Made by a program: the position numbers and the translations under genes. A stretch of DNA of 64,000 bases from Diphasiastrum complanatum (taxonomy: Eukaryota; Streptophyta; Lycopodiopsida; Lycopodiales; Lycopodiaceae), in NCBI GenBank assembly GCA_029204225.1, contig CM055101.1, forward strand, positions 5,895,246 to 5,959,245, given 5' to 3'. The notes below the pieces were generated by a model. It did no database searches. It saw only the letters and a program-made list of their open reading frames with translations, and was not told where the DNA came from. This document shows positions 42,230-51,573 of this stretch, in pieces (position 1 is the stretch's first letter; each line of letters opens with the position of its first letter).

Positions 42230-43192
42230 CTATTGACTATCCAACTTTCTATAAGTTACATAGAAAGAATAAGGTACCTCCAATATGTCAAGTTGATAAA
42301 ATTGACAAGGTTTCGCATGAAACTTTTCACTAATGCATCCATCATATGCATCAACTTGCGGTGACTTGAAAAAAGAAGATTGTTTCAACATCTGCTCAAT
42401 GTATCGTTGTTGAGAGATGAAGATTCCAGCCCCATGTGGAAGATCAACAAGAACCCAAGTGTGGTTCTTCATGAGTGAGTTGTACTCCTCTTGCATCGCA
42501 TCCTCCCAACATTTTACTCCTCTGGCCTGCTCATAAAAAAACAGGTTCTACTGCACCATCCTCAATAGAAGTTAGAGCAAAATCAGAAAAATCAGCAAAT
42601 TCTACTGATTTAGTAGAGGCACGAGTCTTCCCTTCATAGAAATGATCCACTTTGTTGTCCTGCAAAGTCTGCAACAACCATTTAGGGACTGGTTTGGGCT
42701 GTCCAACAGCCTTACCTTTGTCAACACTTTGTTGTCCAAAGTGTTCCGAACTTGGACCCTGCTGTCCAATGTTTCCGTACTTGGACCTTGTTGTCCAATG
42801 TCTTCAACAGACTGCTCTTCACCATAAATAGGTTCTTCTTGATGAACTATGGGCTGCAAAATTGAAGAAGTAGTGGGCTGTCCACTAGAAGTTGATGGCA
42901 GTCCCTTATCTTCATGATTAAATGGCAAAACCAAATCTGGAAATATTTCAAGATATGCATCATGGGGGAAGTCCCCTTTCATGACATGAGTGGGCACAAC
43001 ATCATAGGAGGTCTTTTCATCAAAATGAACATCACGACTCACTATGATTTTATTAGTATCCATATTAAACAACCTATAGCCCTTGCTTTCGCTACTATAG
43101 CCAACAAATATGCATTTAACTCTTTTATCATCAAGCTTGGTTATTAGCTTATCGGGAATGAAAGCATAAGCCGTGAAACCAAAGATGCGCAA
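42230..43192 (-). pseudogene. D3 integrase tail, linker and RT remnants
   Basis: The frame 43192-42602 gives MRIFGFTAYAFIPDKLITK and SKGYRLFNMDTNKIIVSRD, then a GQQ-rich linker. The frame 42496-42230 gives YNSLMKNHTWVLVDLPHG fused directly to GIFISQQRYIEQMLK, so nearly all of RT including YVDD has been deleted. Its last codons are LTR sequence. Confidence 0.8.
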
Positions 43193-43287
43193 GTGAGAAA
43201 CAGTAGGCTTCTTACCATATCAAACTTCATAAGGAATTAATACCTTCAAGGCTTTAGTAGGACACCAATTACTAATGTAAGCCGCTG

Positions 43288-43807
43288 TTATAACCGCTTC
43301 ATCCCAAAACTTGTGAGGTAGTTGCATCGAGCCATCTCCATAATAGTGCGATTCTTTCTTTCGGCAACACCATTTTGTTGAGGTGTGTAAGGGGATGTCA
43401 TTTGATGATGGATACCTTTGCTTTGAAGATAAGTACCGAACGTATTCTTTATATATTCCCCTCCTCGGTCGGTACTTAAGATCTTCAAAGACTGCCCAAA
43501 CTGGTTTTCTATCATTGCTAGAAAATCTTTAAAGCGTTGAAGAACTTCAAATTTTGCCTTCATAGGATAAATCCATGTAAATCATCAATAAAAGTAGCAA
43601 AGTACTTACACCTTCCAATGGATTCGGTCCTCATTGGACCACATACATCACTATGAACCAAATCAAATTTGTTATCAACTCTAATAGTTCCATCAATTGG
43701 AAAAGCTTGCCTTTGAAATTTTCCAAGTATGCATCCTTCTCATACATGTCCTTCGGGATGCTCAATATTAGGAATGTCTTCAACCATATTGAATCTCTTT
43801 AACATCT
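43288..43807 (-). pseudogene. D3 integrase core
   Basis: The minus strand has the pre-integrase Cys pair and FDLVHSDVCGPMRTESIGR, then KILSTDRGGEYIKNTFGTY and YTPQQNGVAERKNRTIMEMA. The sequence is close to copia C integrase. Breaks occur at about 43565 and 43320. Confidence 0.82.
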
Positions 43808-45040
43808 TCAAGCTAGCAAGTTGAGATGTCCAAACCTAGCATGCCATAATTCAGCCAACTCCAAAGAATGTGAACTTGATGCAACAAGACAAAAAGATGA
43901 TGAAGCTCTTCGCTCATAGATGTCCATAAGGAACAATCCACCACGTAACATTCCCGAAGCAATGATCATAAGAGATCTCTTTGGGTCTTTGATAAGACAT
44001 TTGTCTTCTTTGAATTCCACAACCAATCCTTGGTTCATAATTGTAGACACCGAAATGAGATTCTTTTTTATTTTTGGAACATAAAGTACATTACGAATGT
44101 ACTTCTCCTCGCCATTGGGTAAGATAATGGGGATCACTCCGATACCTTTGATAAAATAAGAGGTGTTATTAACACCTTGAACTTTGCTTCCATCATGCAC
44201 TTTCACAAGCTTTGTGAAGACCTCTTTGTGATAGGTCATACGACGTGTGGCACCGCTATCAATCACCCAATCAATAGATGAAAAAACAGCAACTTGTAAA
44301 CCTGAAAATGAGCTGTTTTTTGCTGAAAAACCAGCAAGATTTGAAGTGGCAGAAATCTCGACTTTAGGAGAGATGAGATTATTAGTGACAAAAGCATAAT
44401 CATTATTGAAAAATTTATCCTCCTTTTCAAATTGTTGTTCCAAAGTAATGATTGAGATACTTGTATCGTTACCTTTCTCTTTTTCCTTTGCAAGCCTCTT
44501 CCTACATTCTTTGATGTGATGCGCAAACTTCTTGCAATAGTGGCACTTACCCTTCTTCTTGGAGTCTTGATCTTGAGCTTCCTTAGATTTTTTATCATCT
44601 ATGGAAGTTTTGAAAGAAGGCTTCCCTTTCCACTTGCCTTTGCCTTTGCCTTTTGCAAAGAAAGCTTGATCTTCTTGTTCACCAAAGTTGATCCTTGTTT
44701 GCTCTTCTTGAAGAAGTATGCAAACAAGTTCGTCGAAGGAGATTTGATGTCCCCTAAGAGAAATGCTCAATGATGACACAAATGGAAGGTAAGAATTAGG
44801 AAGAGAGTTGAGAGTAATAGATATAAATTGTGAGTTCTCAATCACCTCATCAATACTAAGAAGCTCCTCTCGAAGATCCTTGATCTTCGTCAAGTGGTTT
44901 GTAAGCAAATCACCTTCTTGCATCTTCAAGATAGAAAGTTGATTTCGTAGATATACCACTTTTGCCGCATTCTTTACTTGAAACATCTGCAAGTTTGCTA
45001 AATTTTTATGATGAAGACGTTGGACAGCAGGTTCAGTCAT
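43808..45040 (-). pseudogene. D3 gag and protease (410-codon frame)
   Basis: It starts upstream in unrelated codons. True gag begins at about 44990 (FQVKNAAKVVYLRNQLSI, KMQEGDLLTNHLTKIKDLRE), with an intact zinc knuckle CHYCKKFAHHIKEC. The protease follows (WVIDSGATRRMTYHKEVFTK) and the frame runs to LWHARFGHLN. It is one of the longest open copia frames in the window and a possible source of trans-acting Gag for the D elements, if relatives are intact elsewhere. Confidence 0.85.
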
Positions 45041-45112
45041 CTTCTTTTGGTCATTTACAACCCATTTTACATCATGAGTAGTCCATTATGCTTCAGGAAC
45101 AGCCTGCGGAAG

Positions 45113-45591
45113 ATTATGGACAACATTGTCCATGTTGGGAACACTTTGGGCAATAAAGTGTTGAACAGCCCATAACGGTTCCTTGTCGGCTATTGGAGAC
45201 TTTGGAGGACAACAAAGAAATATCTTACTACGAAAGGAAGGCACATGCCTCTTTAAAATCAGTACCTCTTGCTGATTTTTTTGGTTCTACACTTACTCTT
45301 CATCATGATGTTGGTACATCGCCTATTTTATGTGAGCAAGTCATTGATGGTAAGGTTCGGGAGGATGTGATGCCAAAAGAGTTTGATACTCTTTTTTATT
45401 GTCCTTATGGTAAGAAGTATTTTCGAATGATATGGGAACCTATGATGGATTACAAGTCCATGTTTCGACTTATTGCCGAGTTTATGTTGGATCCCTACTT
45501 CGGATGGAGCATGCAAATCCTCACCCTTCGACTTGATGCTTCATTATTACGCATTCTTTTCATTTTATATGTTGGACATGATTGGGGATGA
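45113..45591 (+). pseudogene. D2 linker-tail ORF
   Basis: The frame from 45193 (METLEDNKEISYYERKAHASL) parallels the A-family tail: EDVMPKEFDTLFYCPYGKK, MIWEPMMDYKSMFRLIAEF, LYVGHDWG. The same end piece, out of frame, is all that is left in D1. No catalytic motif. Confidence 0.62.
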
Positions 45592-45709
45592 GATTTCGAC
45601 TACTTCGGTGCAAAGTTTATTTGGCGACATGAAGTTCGAACAGCAAGTTGCATTTTTCTCTTTCGAGAAGTTACTTCATGTTATGTTATGCATTTCCATT
45701 TAAGGAGGG

Positions 45710-46211
45710 TGTGGGAATGTAAACGAAATTGCTGACATTATCATAGGTTACTTTGACCCAAAAGGTCGAGAGTTGTGTAACCATGGTCATTTATTATATT
45801 AGGCCTACTAAACTTAGAGTTAGCTAAGTTAGTATGAAATTAACTTGGTAGAGACTCATGGGTCCACTAGGCCTAATTGTGACATTAAGTACCCCAACTT
45901 GACATATTGGAGGTACCTTATTCTTTCTATGTAACTTATAGAAAGTTGGATAGTCAATAGTCAAGTAGTTGGACAGCCAACAGTCAAGTAGTTGGAAAGC
46001 CAATATTCATGAAGTTAGATAGTCATCTTGGACTATATATATGTGTGCATCCCATCTGTATGAAACACTTTTGTAAGCAATACTGACTATTCTCCTTGGC
46101 TGTCCACGAGTTTCTACAAGAGGGTTTCTAGCCATCTCTCTCTTTCTTTTGAGAATGCTTTGTGTGATTGAATAGTTAAGATTCTGGATCCTTAGGCTTC
46201 TATTTCCTGCA
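45710..46211 (+). repeat. 3' LTR of D2 (502 bp)
   Basis: TGTGGGAATG...TTTCCTGCA. It lacks about one 22-bp minisatellite unit relative to the 5' LTR. Confidence 0.92.
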
Positions 46212-46557
46212 GCTCGTGTGCAAAATCACCCCGAACTATGAACATAAACGTGACTCTTTCTAGTCCTGCAGGCGGTTCACAAATAGCAGCATCGCGAGCC
46301 ACGAATTGAAGATTTGCTTCACTCAAAAATGTATGATTCTTGTAAGACTCAAAAATCTGACTCCTCCTCTCTCGATCAGAACAATTTACATCCAACACAT
46401 TATTTCTTATTTGATCGATCTGCATGTCAGCGTTGGACTGCCATCCGCTGCTCCATCGACGGATTGGTCTCGAGAATGACCAAACCTGAGCAAAAATCAG
46501 CAATCCTGCCATCATGGCGGCCGCTCCGATCACTGCACCCTTCATATTCGTCATCAA
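46212..46557 (-). pseudogene. GT14 (core-2/I-branching, DUF266) glycosyltransferase pseudogene, N-terminal part
   Basis: The frame from 46557 encodes a short cytosolic head and a hydrophobic segment at about residues 8-28 (GAVIGAAAMMAGLLIFAQVW), as expected for a type II Golgi membrane anchor. A stem follows, then the start of the catalytic domain (VTFMFIVRGDFAHE). D2 is inserted right after FAHE. On the far side the same frame resumes at RLWERFF, and the GCTCG duplication accounts for the join. It lies in METTL intron 2 on the same strand. In plants such enzymes are thought to act on cell-wall glycoproteins; the exact substrate cannot be given. Confidence 0.82.
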
Positions 46558-46675
46558 AAGTCACAGCTGCTGCACGAATTGTGGACACTCGACACTACAC
46601 CTATTTAGATGCCGGTTGATCAAACAAACTATCTAGATTTTAATTTGCAATTTCTACCCAGCAGCAGATTCTGGT
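46558..46675. other. Short spacer upstream of the GT14 pseudogene
   Basis: 118 bp that could be the GT14 5' UTR. No motif stands out. Confidence 0.3.
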
Positions 46676-47329
46676 CTAACGTAGATTCTCCATTAATTTG
46701 AAGAGAGTTATATTCTGGTTCCTGCTTCTTCTTGTTTCCTCAGTTGATTCATGAAAACAATTGTTGAAAACAAATTGAGCATCCTCAATTATCTCATCAA
46801 TATTGAGAAGCTCCTCACGAAGATCCTTGATCTTCATCATGTGATTGGTCACTTGATCCCCTTCTTGCATCTTCAACAAAGAAAGTTGATTTCTGAGATA
46901 CACCACTCTTGCTGGATTTTTGACTCTATACATAGTATAAAGTGTATCCCACGCACTTTTAGATGTCTTACAAGACCGAATATAAGGTAAGATAGATCTT
47001 TTCACAGCAAGGGCAACCATAGAATGTGCTTGTGCATCCCTTCTATCCCACTTCTTTTGTTCTTCCGAAGATGGAGAAGATGATGTTGATGATGATGACC
47101 CACGAGGTGTAGGAGGTGCCAAAGACGGAGGCCTTTCCTCATCACCATTGACCAAATCCCACAGCCCTTTCGCTATGAGAAGATTCTTCATCATGTAACT
47201 CCACAAGGAGTAGTTTATGCCATCCAACCGAAGTTCACTAAACAAAGAACTGATAGCTTCCAATTCTTTAGCCATTACCTCCAACAGAATTTCAGCTTGT
47301 AGTAGATAGGAAAGAGAGCCTTTCCACAA
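46676..47329 (-). pseudogene. Copia K gag, N-terminal half
   Basis: The likely start is the Met at 47275 (MAKELEAISSLFSELRLDG). NYSLWSYMMKNLLIAKGLWD, CKTSKSAWDTLYTMYRVKN and VVYLRNQLSLLKMQEG follow, the gag head shared with D2, D3 and A1. After DAQFV the frame diverges into unrelated codons and stops. No zinc knuckle is left. Confidence 0.82.
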
Positions 47330-47882
47330 CCAAATCTACTCAAAAATTGCAGCAAACAAAGAGCTGAAAGTAGGAGCACAAGATGTCTTTCAATCTGCAA
47401 CCAAAGTGCCCAAAAGATAATGGAAAGATGGCTGTCTTTCTGCACAAAAAAACCAGCTTCTTGAAAATCAGGTTAGCTTCGATTGAAGCCTACACCGAAA
47501 CCTAATTAGGAAGACAAATAGTGTGATCAACAAACACTCCAATAGGGCTGTTGAAAACGCCCTACTGCTTGCTGAGAATCTGCAAATTTCCAGCCACAAG
47601 TTGACCTAACCCTGAATAGGGTTTGCTGAATTTTGGGCGCCCTCCTACACAAATGCAAACCTAAAAACAAAAACAGCAAGATAAGGAGACACCACAACCA
47701 AAAAGTAGTAGCAGATTTTTGGGCGCCCTCCAACAACCTGAAAAGAGAGACAAAAGCTGATCCAAACTCCACTTGGAAAGATCAGCAGGATGCTGAAATT
47801 TCACAACAAGAAGCAGAGAAGCTCTTCTTCTGGTAGGGTGCCAGCAAACAAGCTTGCTGCAGATCCGGTAGCTCTGATACCA

Positions 47883-48331
47883 TGTAGGAAAGTAAGAGTC
47901 CAGTCACCAAGATCTAGTTATCAATCAATCACCACAGAAAACAAGAGAGAAGAGGCTGGGCGCCCAACTCACAGAGAGAGAGAGAGAAAACAACAACAAG
48001 AGCAATGGAGAGCAATGCTTAGCCAAACTGTAAAAATGGAATACACATTGAGCATCTAAGTACTCTACCTGGATGTGGCCAAATGCCACCAAACCCTAAG
48101 GTTAACCACTTAGTAAATGTAGGGCACCCCCAAAAGCCAAGATAGGGCCCCTAAACAAAATTAGATCCCTAAGGACCCACGAGTCAGTACATGACCAAAA
48201 TTGGGTCCAACTGAACTTAAGACAAACTTAAGATGGCCTAAATAACTAAATACCCATGGTTACACAAATCTCGACCTTTTGGTTCAAAGTAACCTATGGA
48301 TTAACTTCAGCATAGTCATTTATTTCTAACA
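47883..48331 (-). repeat. 5' LTR of copia K (449 bp)
   Basis: TG...CA ends. It contains GGGCGCCC (47958-47965), a short GA tract, and the GTTACACAAATCTCGACC block shared with the A and D LTRs. Confidence 0.85.
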
Positions 48332-49024
48332 AAGTCTTGAACAGGTTCAACATGCAAGATTGCAGACCCGTTTCCATGCCCATTGATATTAGCAGCAAGC
48401 CATCTAGAGATGATGGCACTCGTTTAGTGGACGAGACTCTTTATAAACAGCCTGTGGGTAGCCTGATCTATCTCACCACTACGAGACCATACATTTCCTA
48501 TGCGGTTGGTGTAACAAGCCAGGTCATGAGTTCTCCAACTGAAGCACATTGGAAAGCAGCCAAGAGGGTTTTGAGGTATGTCAAAGGGACAACATGCTAT
48601 GGGATTGAGTACACAGATGACGGAAAGCTTCAGCTTGGGGGCTTTACCGATTTGGATTAGGCAGGTGATAGGGATGATCGAAAGTCGACCACAGGTTACA
48701 CTTTCAACCTTGGTTCAGGGGCCATTTCTTGGTGCAGCAAGAAACAGCCCACAGTTACCTTATCATCGACAGAGGCTGAGTACAGGGCAACGGCAAAAGC
48801 TACCTGCGAGGCAATATGGCTCAGGAGACTTCTTGGGGAGGTGGGATGGTCTTACTATTCTTCATTGTGATAGCCAGAGTTGCATCCAGCTTGCCAAAAA
48901 TCCTGTGTACCATGCTCGTACGAAGCATATTGTGGACCAGCACTTCTTACGAGAGAAGATACAAAGCGGAGAAATTCAGCTCGAGTACTGTGATACCAAT
49001 GATCAAGAAGCAAATATTAAGTAG
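48332..49024 (+). pseudogene. Copia H RT C-terminus and RNase H
   Basis: The frame gives VLNRFNMQDCRPVSMPI, YKQPVGSLIYLTTTRPYISY and SPTEAHWKAAKRVLRYVKG, then RNase H after a stop at 48660 ([58 protein letters not shown]). One frameshift lies near 48820. The catalytic YVDD region lay upstream and is lost. Confidence 0.85.
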
Positions 49025-49094
49025 AGAAAAATTTGAAAATTTTCGTAGCATGCTAGGTGTTGGTATGAATAAAATAGCCATTGACGGGGGGCGT

Positions 49095-49482
49095 TGAAAT
49101 AAATGCCTATTTTGCCCCTTAAGGCTTGTATACTTGTAACTTGTAAGTTGTGCATAAGACATGGAGGTAAAACATTTATGTACATAGTACACCCCACTTG
49201 TGCTAATTAGGCAAGTAATAACAAGTAGATTGAGGACCCATGTGGGTTCTAGAGCTAGAATTAGCAAGACACCACCTCTATAGATTACATGCTAAATGTA
49301 GCCCATAGTTTGGAGGGGTTTCCACGCCCTACTACTCTTTGAATAATCATTCAAGTTGTGTGAGCTTTGAAGTCCTCTCTCTCTTGCTTTTGTCTTCTAC
49401 TCCATAGCTGGTTTTTTCAAGCTTTCATAGTGTGCTTATTATGCTGTTATGATACTCCATAGCTAGGCCTTGGAATTTGTCA
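49095..49482 (+). repeat. 3' LTR of copia H
   Basis: About 388 bp, beginning TTGAAATAAATG (expected TG mutated or offset by a base) and ending GGAATTTGTCA. Confidence 0.75.
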
Positions 49483-49799
49483 CTCTTGGGTTCATCTATC
49501 CATTGGTGTACTATCTTGATGATATCTTGCAATCTCGTGTGTAGGATGCTCATATTTTGCTATTTTTAGATCCACATGTGGGAAATACAGTAGGGTACTT
49601 TTATTGTACAGACAGAAACTTCATTTTATCATATATTTGATGTTTGATCAAGTTCTTATTGAGTTTGAAGCTCTTTCATTAAGTGGATGTTGAATTTTCT
49701 ACACTGGCAATGTTGTAGATTGTGTTGACTTTCTAACCAAAGATTAAGGGACACATTTTGGATCTTCATGATTTGAAATTCTTCACACATTCTATAGAA

Positions 49800-50430
49800 A
49801 CATGTCTATCCAAATATCCTCTTATCCACCCATGCATTCCAATGACTCCTAGGAATTCTAATCCTTAAGTGATTGTATTCTTGTCCCAACTCCAACATCA
49901 TCAAATGTGAATCGATCCATATCTTCTTAAAACATAAAATCATTAGTTTAGTCTTGTCGAAATAGATTAAAAGGCCCGAATTCCTTGAGAGCATCATGAT
50001 GTAGTTGAAGACTCCTAGACGCGTTAGCCAAAAGAACCACAATGTCTGTGTAAAATAAAAGTTTAATAGCATAATACCTCCTCCTTTATATAATGTGTAT
50101 TTGAAATTAACTATGTGAAGAAAAAAGTGGATAACATTAATTACTCTCAATGATATCAAACATTTCTGATTGAAATTTACACATATTGTCACTTTCAAAA
50201 AGTTGCAATGTTGTTATGGTGCACCAAGTTCTTCCATGCCTTATCTTGGTAGGGCATAAAAGTTTTTTGGAGGTCTATGAAGGAACAAAAATGGCTTCAC
50301 TAAAATTTTCAAATGTCTTTCATAATCTCTCTCTCAATGTAACCACAACGTGGTCCAACACGGCATGCATTTTCCAAATCCCATTTGTTCCACAATTCAT
50401 AAGCCATTTACTCCAAATCATGAGATTAAT
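49800..50430 (-). pseudogene. LINE-type reverse transcriptase relic, heavily degraded
   Basis: Across frames the minus strand shows a non-LTR RT order. FIDLQKTF...KAWKNLVHH at about 50270-50200 resembles palm motif A, AFIDLEKAYDKVWR. LLFYTDIVVLLANASRSLQ at about 50060 corresponds to LLYADDIVL with the YADD site changed. FDKTKLMIL and FTFDDVGVGTRIQSLK follow. It is not part of the LINE family at 33-37 kb as far as can be judged. It lies in METTL intron 2 close to exon 2. Confidence 0.55.
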
Positions 50431-50871
50431 CTTAACCCAGCATGGAAATTTGCCAGTTCAATTATAGTTTTCCTGCAGGTGAATGTCCTTTACCCTGCAA
50501 CAGCATGCTTAAAAATTCATGGTGCATGCTTTCATCCACATTATACGACTTTCCTTATGTATTATGAAGCTAACATCATATTTGCATAATCTTTTACACA
50601 TTTTGTTTCCATACTTTTCAATATATTTTTTCATCTTTAAATTTTCTTCTATTACTATGACTATAAAGTTTTCTGTTGGCCTATTAAAATGCATTGGCCA
50701 CAAGATTTTCTTGGTTTTTTGTGCATTTGACATTAGGTTTTCTCGGGAATTCTCCTTCATGTTTATGAAATTAGTGTTTTCTTGGCTTTTAGTGCAGTTG
50801 ACCTTAGGGTTAAGGACCTTTTGGTTTAGTGCACTGTAGGAAAAGACACAGAGACTTGGGAATAAACACAC
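50431..50871. other. METTL intron 2, 5' end; no gene seen
   Basis: AT-rich. The longest frame (50967-50509, minus) is exon 2 read in the wrong frame and continued into the intron. Confidence 0.5.
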
Positions 50872-51025
50872 CTCGTAAGAAAGGTGAGACAACATTTGAT
50901 CGAAGAGGATAAATCTGCACATTCTTGTTGTTGCTGTCTCCAGTATCGGCGCCGCCGGCTTGGCCATCCATAATCTCCATTACATTGCAAACACGACGTA
51001 CTTTATGGCATAGATTGATGAAACC
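50872..51025 (-). CDS. METTL-like gene exon 2
   Basis: A 154-nt exon: 51 codons plus one base. The acceptor is TTCTGATTAG and the donor GTGTGTTTAT. It opens GFINLCHKVRRVCNV and continues MEIMDGQAGGADTGDSNNK, then the family segment VQIYPLRSNVVSPFLR, which in plant METTL2/6 relatives directly precedes KYERExxxYWD. The last base G plus the two bases of exon 3 make Glu. The internal Met at 50980 could serve as an alternative start giving a protein without the presequence. An unrelated 152-codon frame overlaps it and is a shadow. Confidence 0.82.
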
Positions 51026-51135
51026 CTAATCAGAAGTTAGACACAGCACACAAAAACGAAGAAAAAAAGATTTAGCTACAGCATCTGAGAAAACCACAAG
51101 GCTGTTGGCGCCTTCACTAGAACATACATACGTAC
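51026..51135 (-). other. METTL-like gene intron 1 (110 bp)
   Basis: It begins GTACGTATGT and ends TTCTGATTAG on the minus strand, with a T-rich tract before the acceptor. Confidence 0.7.
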
Positions 51136-51225
51136 CTCGTCGGCAGCTGCAGCTGCAGTGCGAACACAGGTGGAGATCGCAAAATTGCATGAAATGGACG
51201 TCGCCGTCGCCATCGCCATAGCCAT
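51136..51225 (-). CDS. METTL-like gene exon 1 (first coding exon)
   Basis: 90 nt, 30 codons, starting MAMAMATATSISCNFAIS and ending ADE before the donor GTACGTATGT. It is rich in Ala, Ser and Thr with Arg at residue 22 and no acidic residue until Asp29, consistent with an organelle-targeting presequence (inference). The frame upstream has a stop (TGA) before any other Met, so the start is the first ATG in frame. Exons 1 and 2 are much richer in GC than their surroundings. If exon 1 is instead 5' UTR, translation would begin at 50980. Confidence 0.68.
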
Positions 51226-51351
51226 CGCTACTCCCACTGCCACTCTAGAGGCTAAGCTCCTGTTATGGCCTCATCTACACACTCGTGTTTTAGTGCGCCA
51301 CGTGTCCTATAACTACCGGCCAACGTGGTAAAATCCTAGTGTTGTCTGAAG

Positions 51352-51358
51352 TATATAG
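51352..51358 (-). promoter_or_regulatory. Possible TATA box of the METTL-like gene
   Basis: CCCTATATAC on the minus strand about 125 bp upstream of the first ATG. A G-box core CACGTG lies at 51299-51304. Both are predictions by position only. Confidence 0.35.
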
Positions 51359-51573
51359 GGTGCTATGTTGAAATAAGGCCTCCTCTAAAGGCCCCTTTAC
51401 ACATGACCGCTTATGTGAGGAGTAAAAAGAACCTTGCTACCTTAGAGCTTAGTCGGTCTTGTGAGAGGCTTTGATGTGTGTTCCATGGACTCATCAGCAA
51501 CATACATCTTTATAGAACCCTCAAGGAAAACATGTGAGAAACCCAAATGTCAAAAAAGCTTTAGTGAAAAAAA

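Larger units (their letters stand above)
41934..44990 (-). mobile_element. Copia element D3 (inverted, autonomous type, truncated)
   Basis: The left end is a D-family 3' LTR piece (41934-42295; TGTAGGAAATAGAAGCC start, cut after ATGTCAAGTTG). Next come integrase-RT linker, integrase, protease and gag read on the minus strand, ending in gag near 44990. RT, RNase H, the polypurine tract and the 5' LTR are missing. It sits in D2 gag, in inverse orientation. The right border with D2 (about 44990-45110) is not sharp. Confidence 0.8.
40771..46211 (+). mobile_element. Copia element D2, inserted in the GT14 gene, with inverted D3 inside
   Basis: The 5' LTR 40771-41294 and 3' LTR 45710-46211 are flanked by the 5-bp duplication GCTCG (40766-40770 and 46212-46216). 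A primer-binding site TGGTATCAGAGCTTT follows the 5' LTR at 41295, and a polypurine tract AAGGAGGG precedes the 3' LTR. The element's own interior is a leader, the gag start (Met at 41879) and a linker-tail ORF (45193-45591), the same non-autonomous plan as A and D1. Between 41934 and about 44990 lies an inverted copia segment (D3). Confidence 0.92.
46676..48331 (-). mobile_element. Copia element K, 5' part only
   Basis: 5' LTR 47883-48331 (TGTAGGAAAGTAAG...TTTCTAACA), primer-binding site complement at 47869-47882, a leader of 540 bp with GGGCGCCC at 47635 and 47721, and the gag N-terminal half. The element stops at about 46676 without a 3' LTR. Its right flank is copia H RT, so it inserted into H. 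The LTR is related to but distinct from the A and D LTRs. Confidence 0.85.
48332..49482 (+). mobile_element. Copia element H, 3' part: RT end, RNase H and LTR
   Basis: Left of 48332 is the K LTR. H itself starts inside RT. RNase H is followed by a G-rich polypurine tract (GACGGGGGGCG, about 49084-49094) and a 3' LTR of about 388 bp (49095-49482) ending GGAATTTGTCA. The LTR is the inverse of the copia B LTR, so B and H are one family. Confidence 0.83.
21637..50871 (-). other. METTL-like gene intron 2 (about 29.2 kb)
   Basis: On the minus strand it starts GTGTGTTTAT after exon 2 and ends TATCACAG before exon 3. It holds copia C, A1, B, A2, A3, R, D2/D3, K and H, several LINE fragments and a GT14 glycosyltransferase pseudogene in the same orientation as the host gene. 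Confidence 0.72.
4396..51225 (-). other. METTL2/6/8-like tRNA methyltransferase gene, 5' part (five exons, giant introns)
   Basis: Gene-level entry. Five exons on the minus strand join in one reading frame across canonical GT-AG introns of about 110 bp, 29.2 kb, 16.7 kb and 368 bp. They encode 134 residues: an N-terminal presequence, a linker ending in IYPLRSNVVSPFLR, then YEKEAKRNWDLFYKR and FFRDRHYLEKEWRRYF. These are hallmarks of the METTL2/6/8 (yeast Trm140/Trm141) family, which places 3-methylcytidine at position 32 of certain tRNAs using SAM. The visible part stops at TVLE, just before methyltransferase motif I. The frame is open throughout and every junction is phase-consistent, so the gene may be functional despite the transposon load. 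The remaining exons lie before base 1. Confidence 0.8.

Noticed and set aside
47790-48059. 89-codon plus-strand ORF in the K LTR
   Set aside because: It overlaps the LTR and primer-binding site and has no coding features.
49508-49528. Gypsy RT signature YYLDDIL next to the H LTR
   Set aside because: Only about seven residues match and no other RT motif is nearby; too short to call.
50509-50967. 152-codon ORF beginning MAKPAAPILE as an independent gene
   Set aside because: It reads METTL exon 2 in another frame and runs into the intron; the frame given in the features joins to family-specific exons instead.
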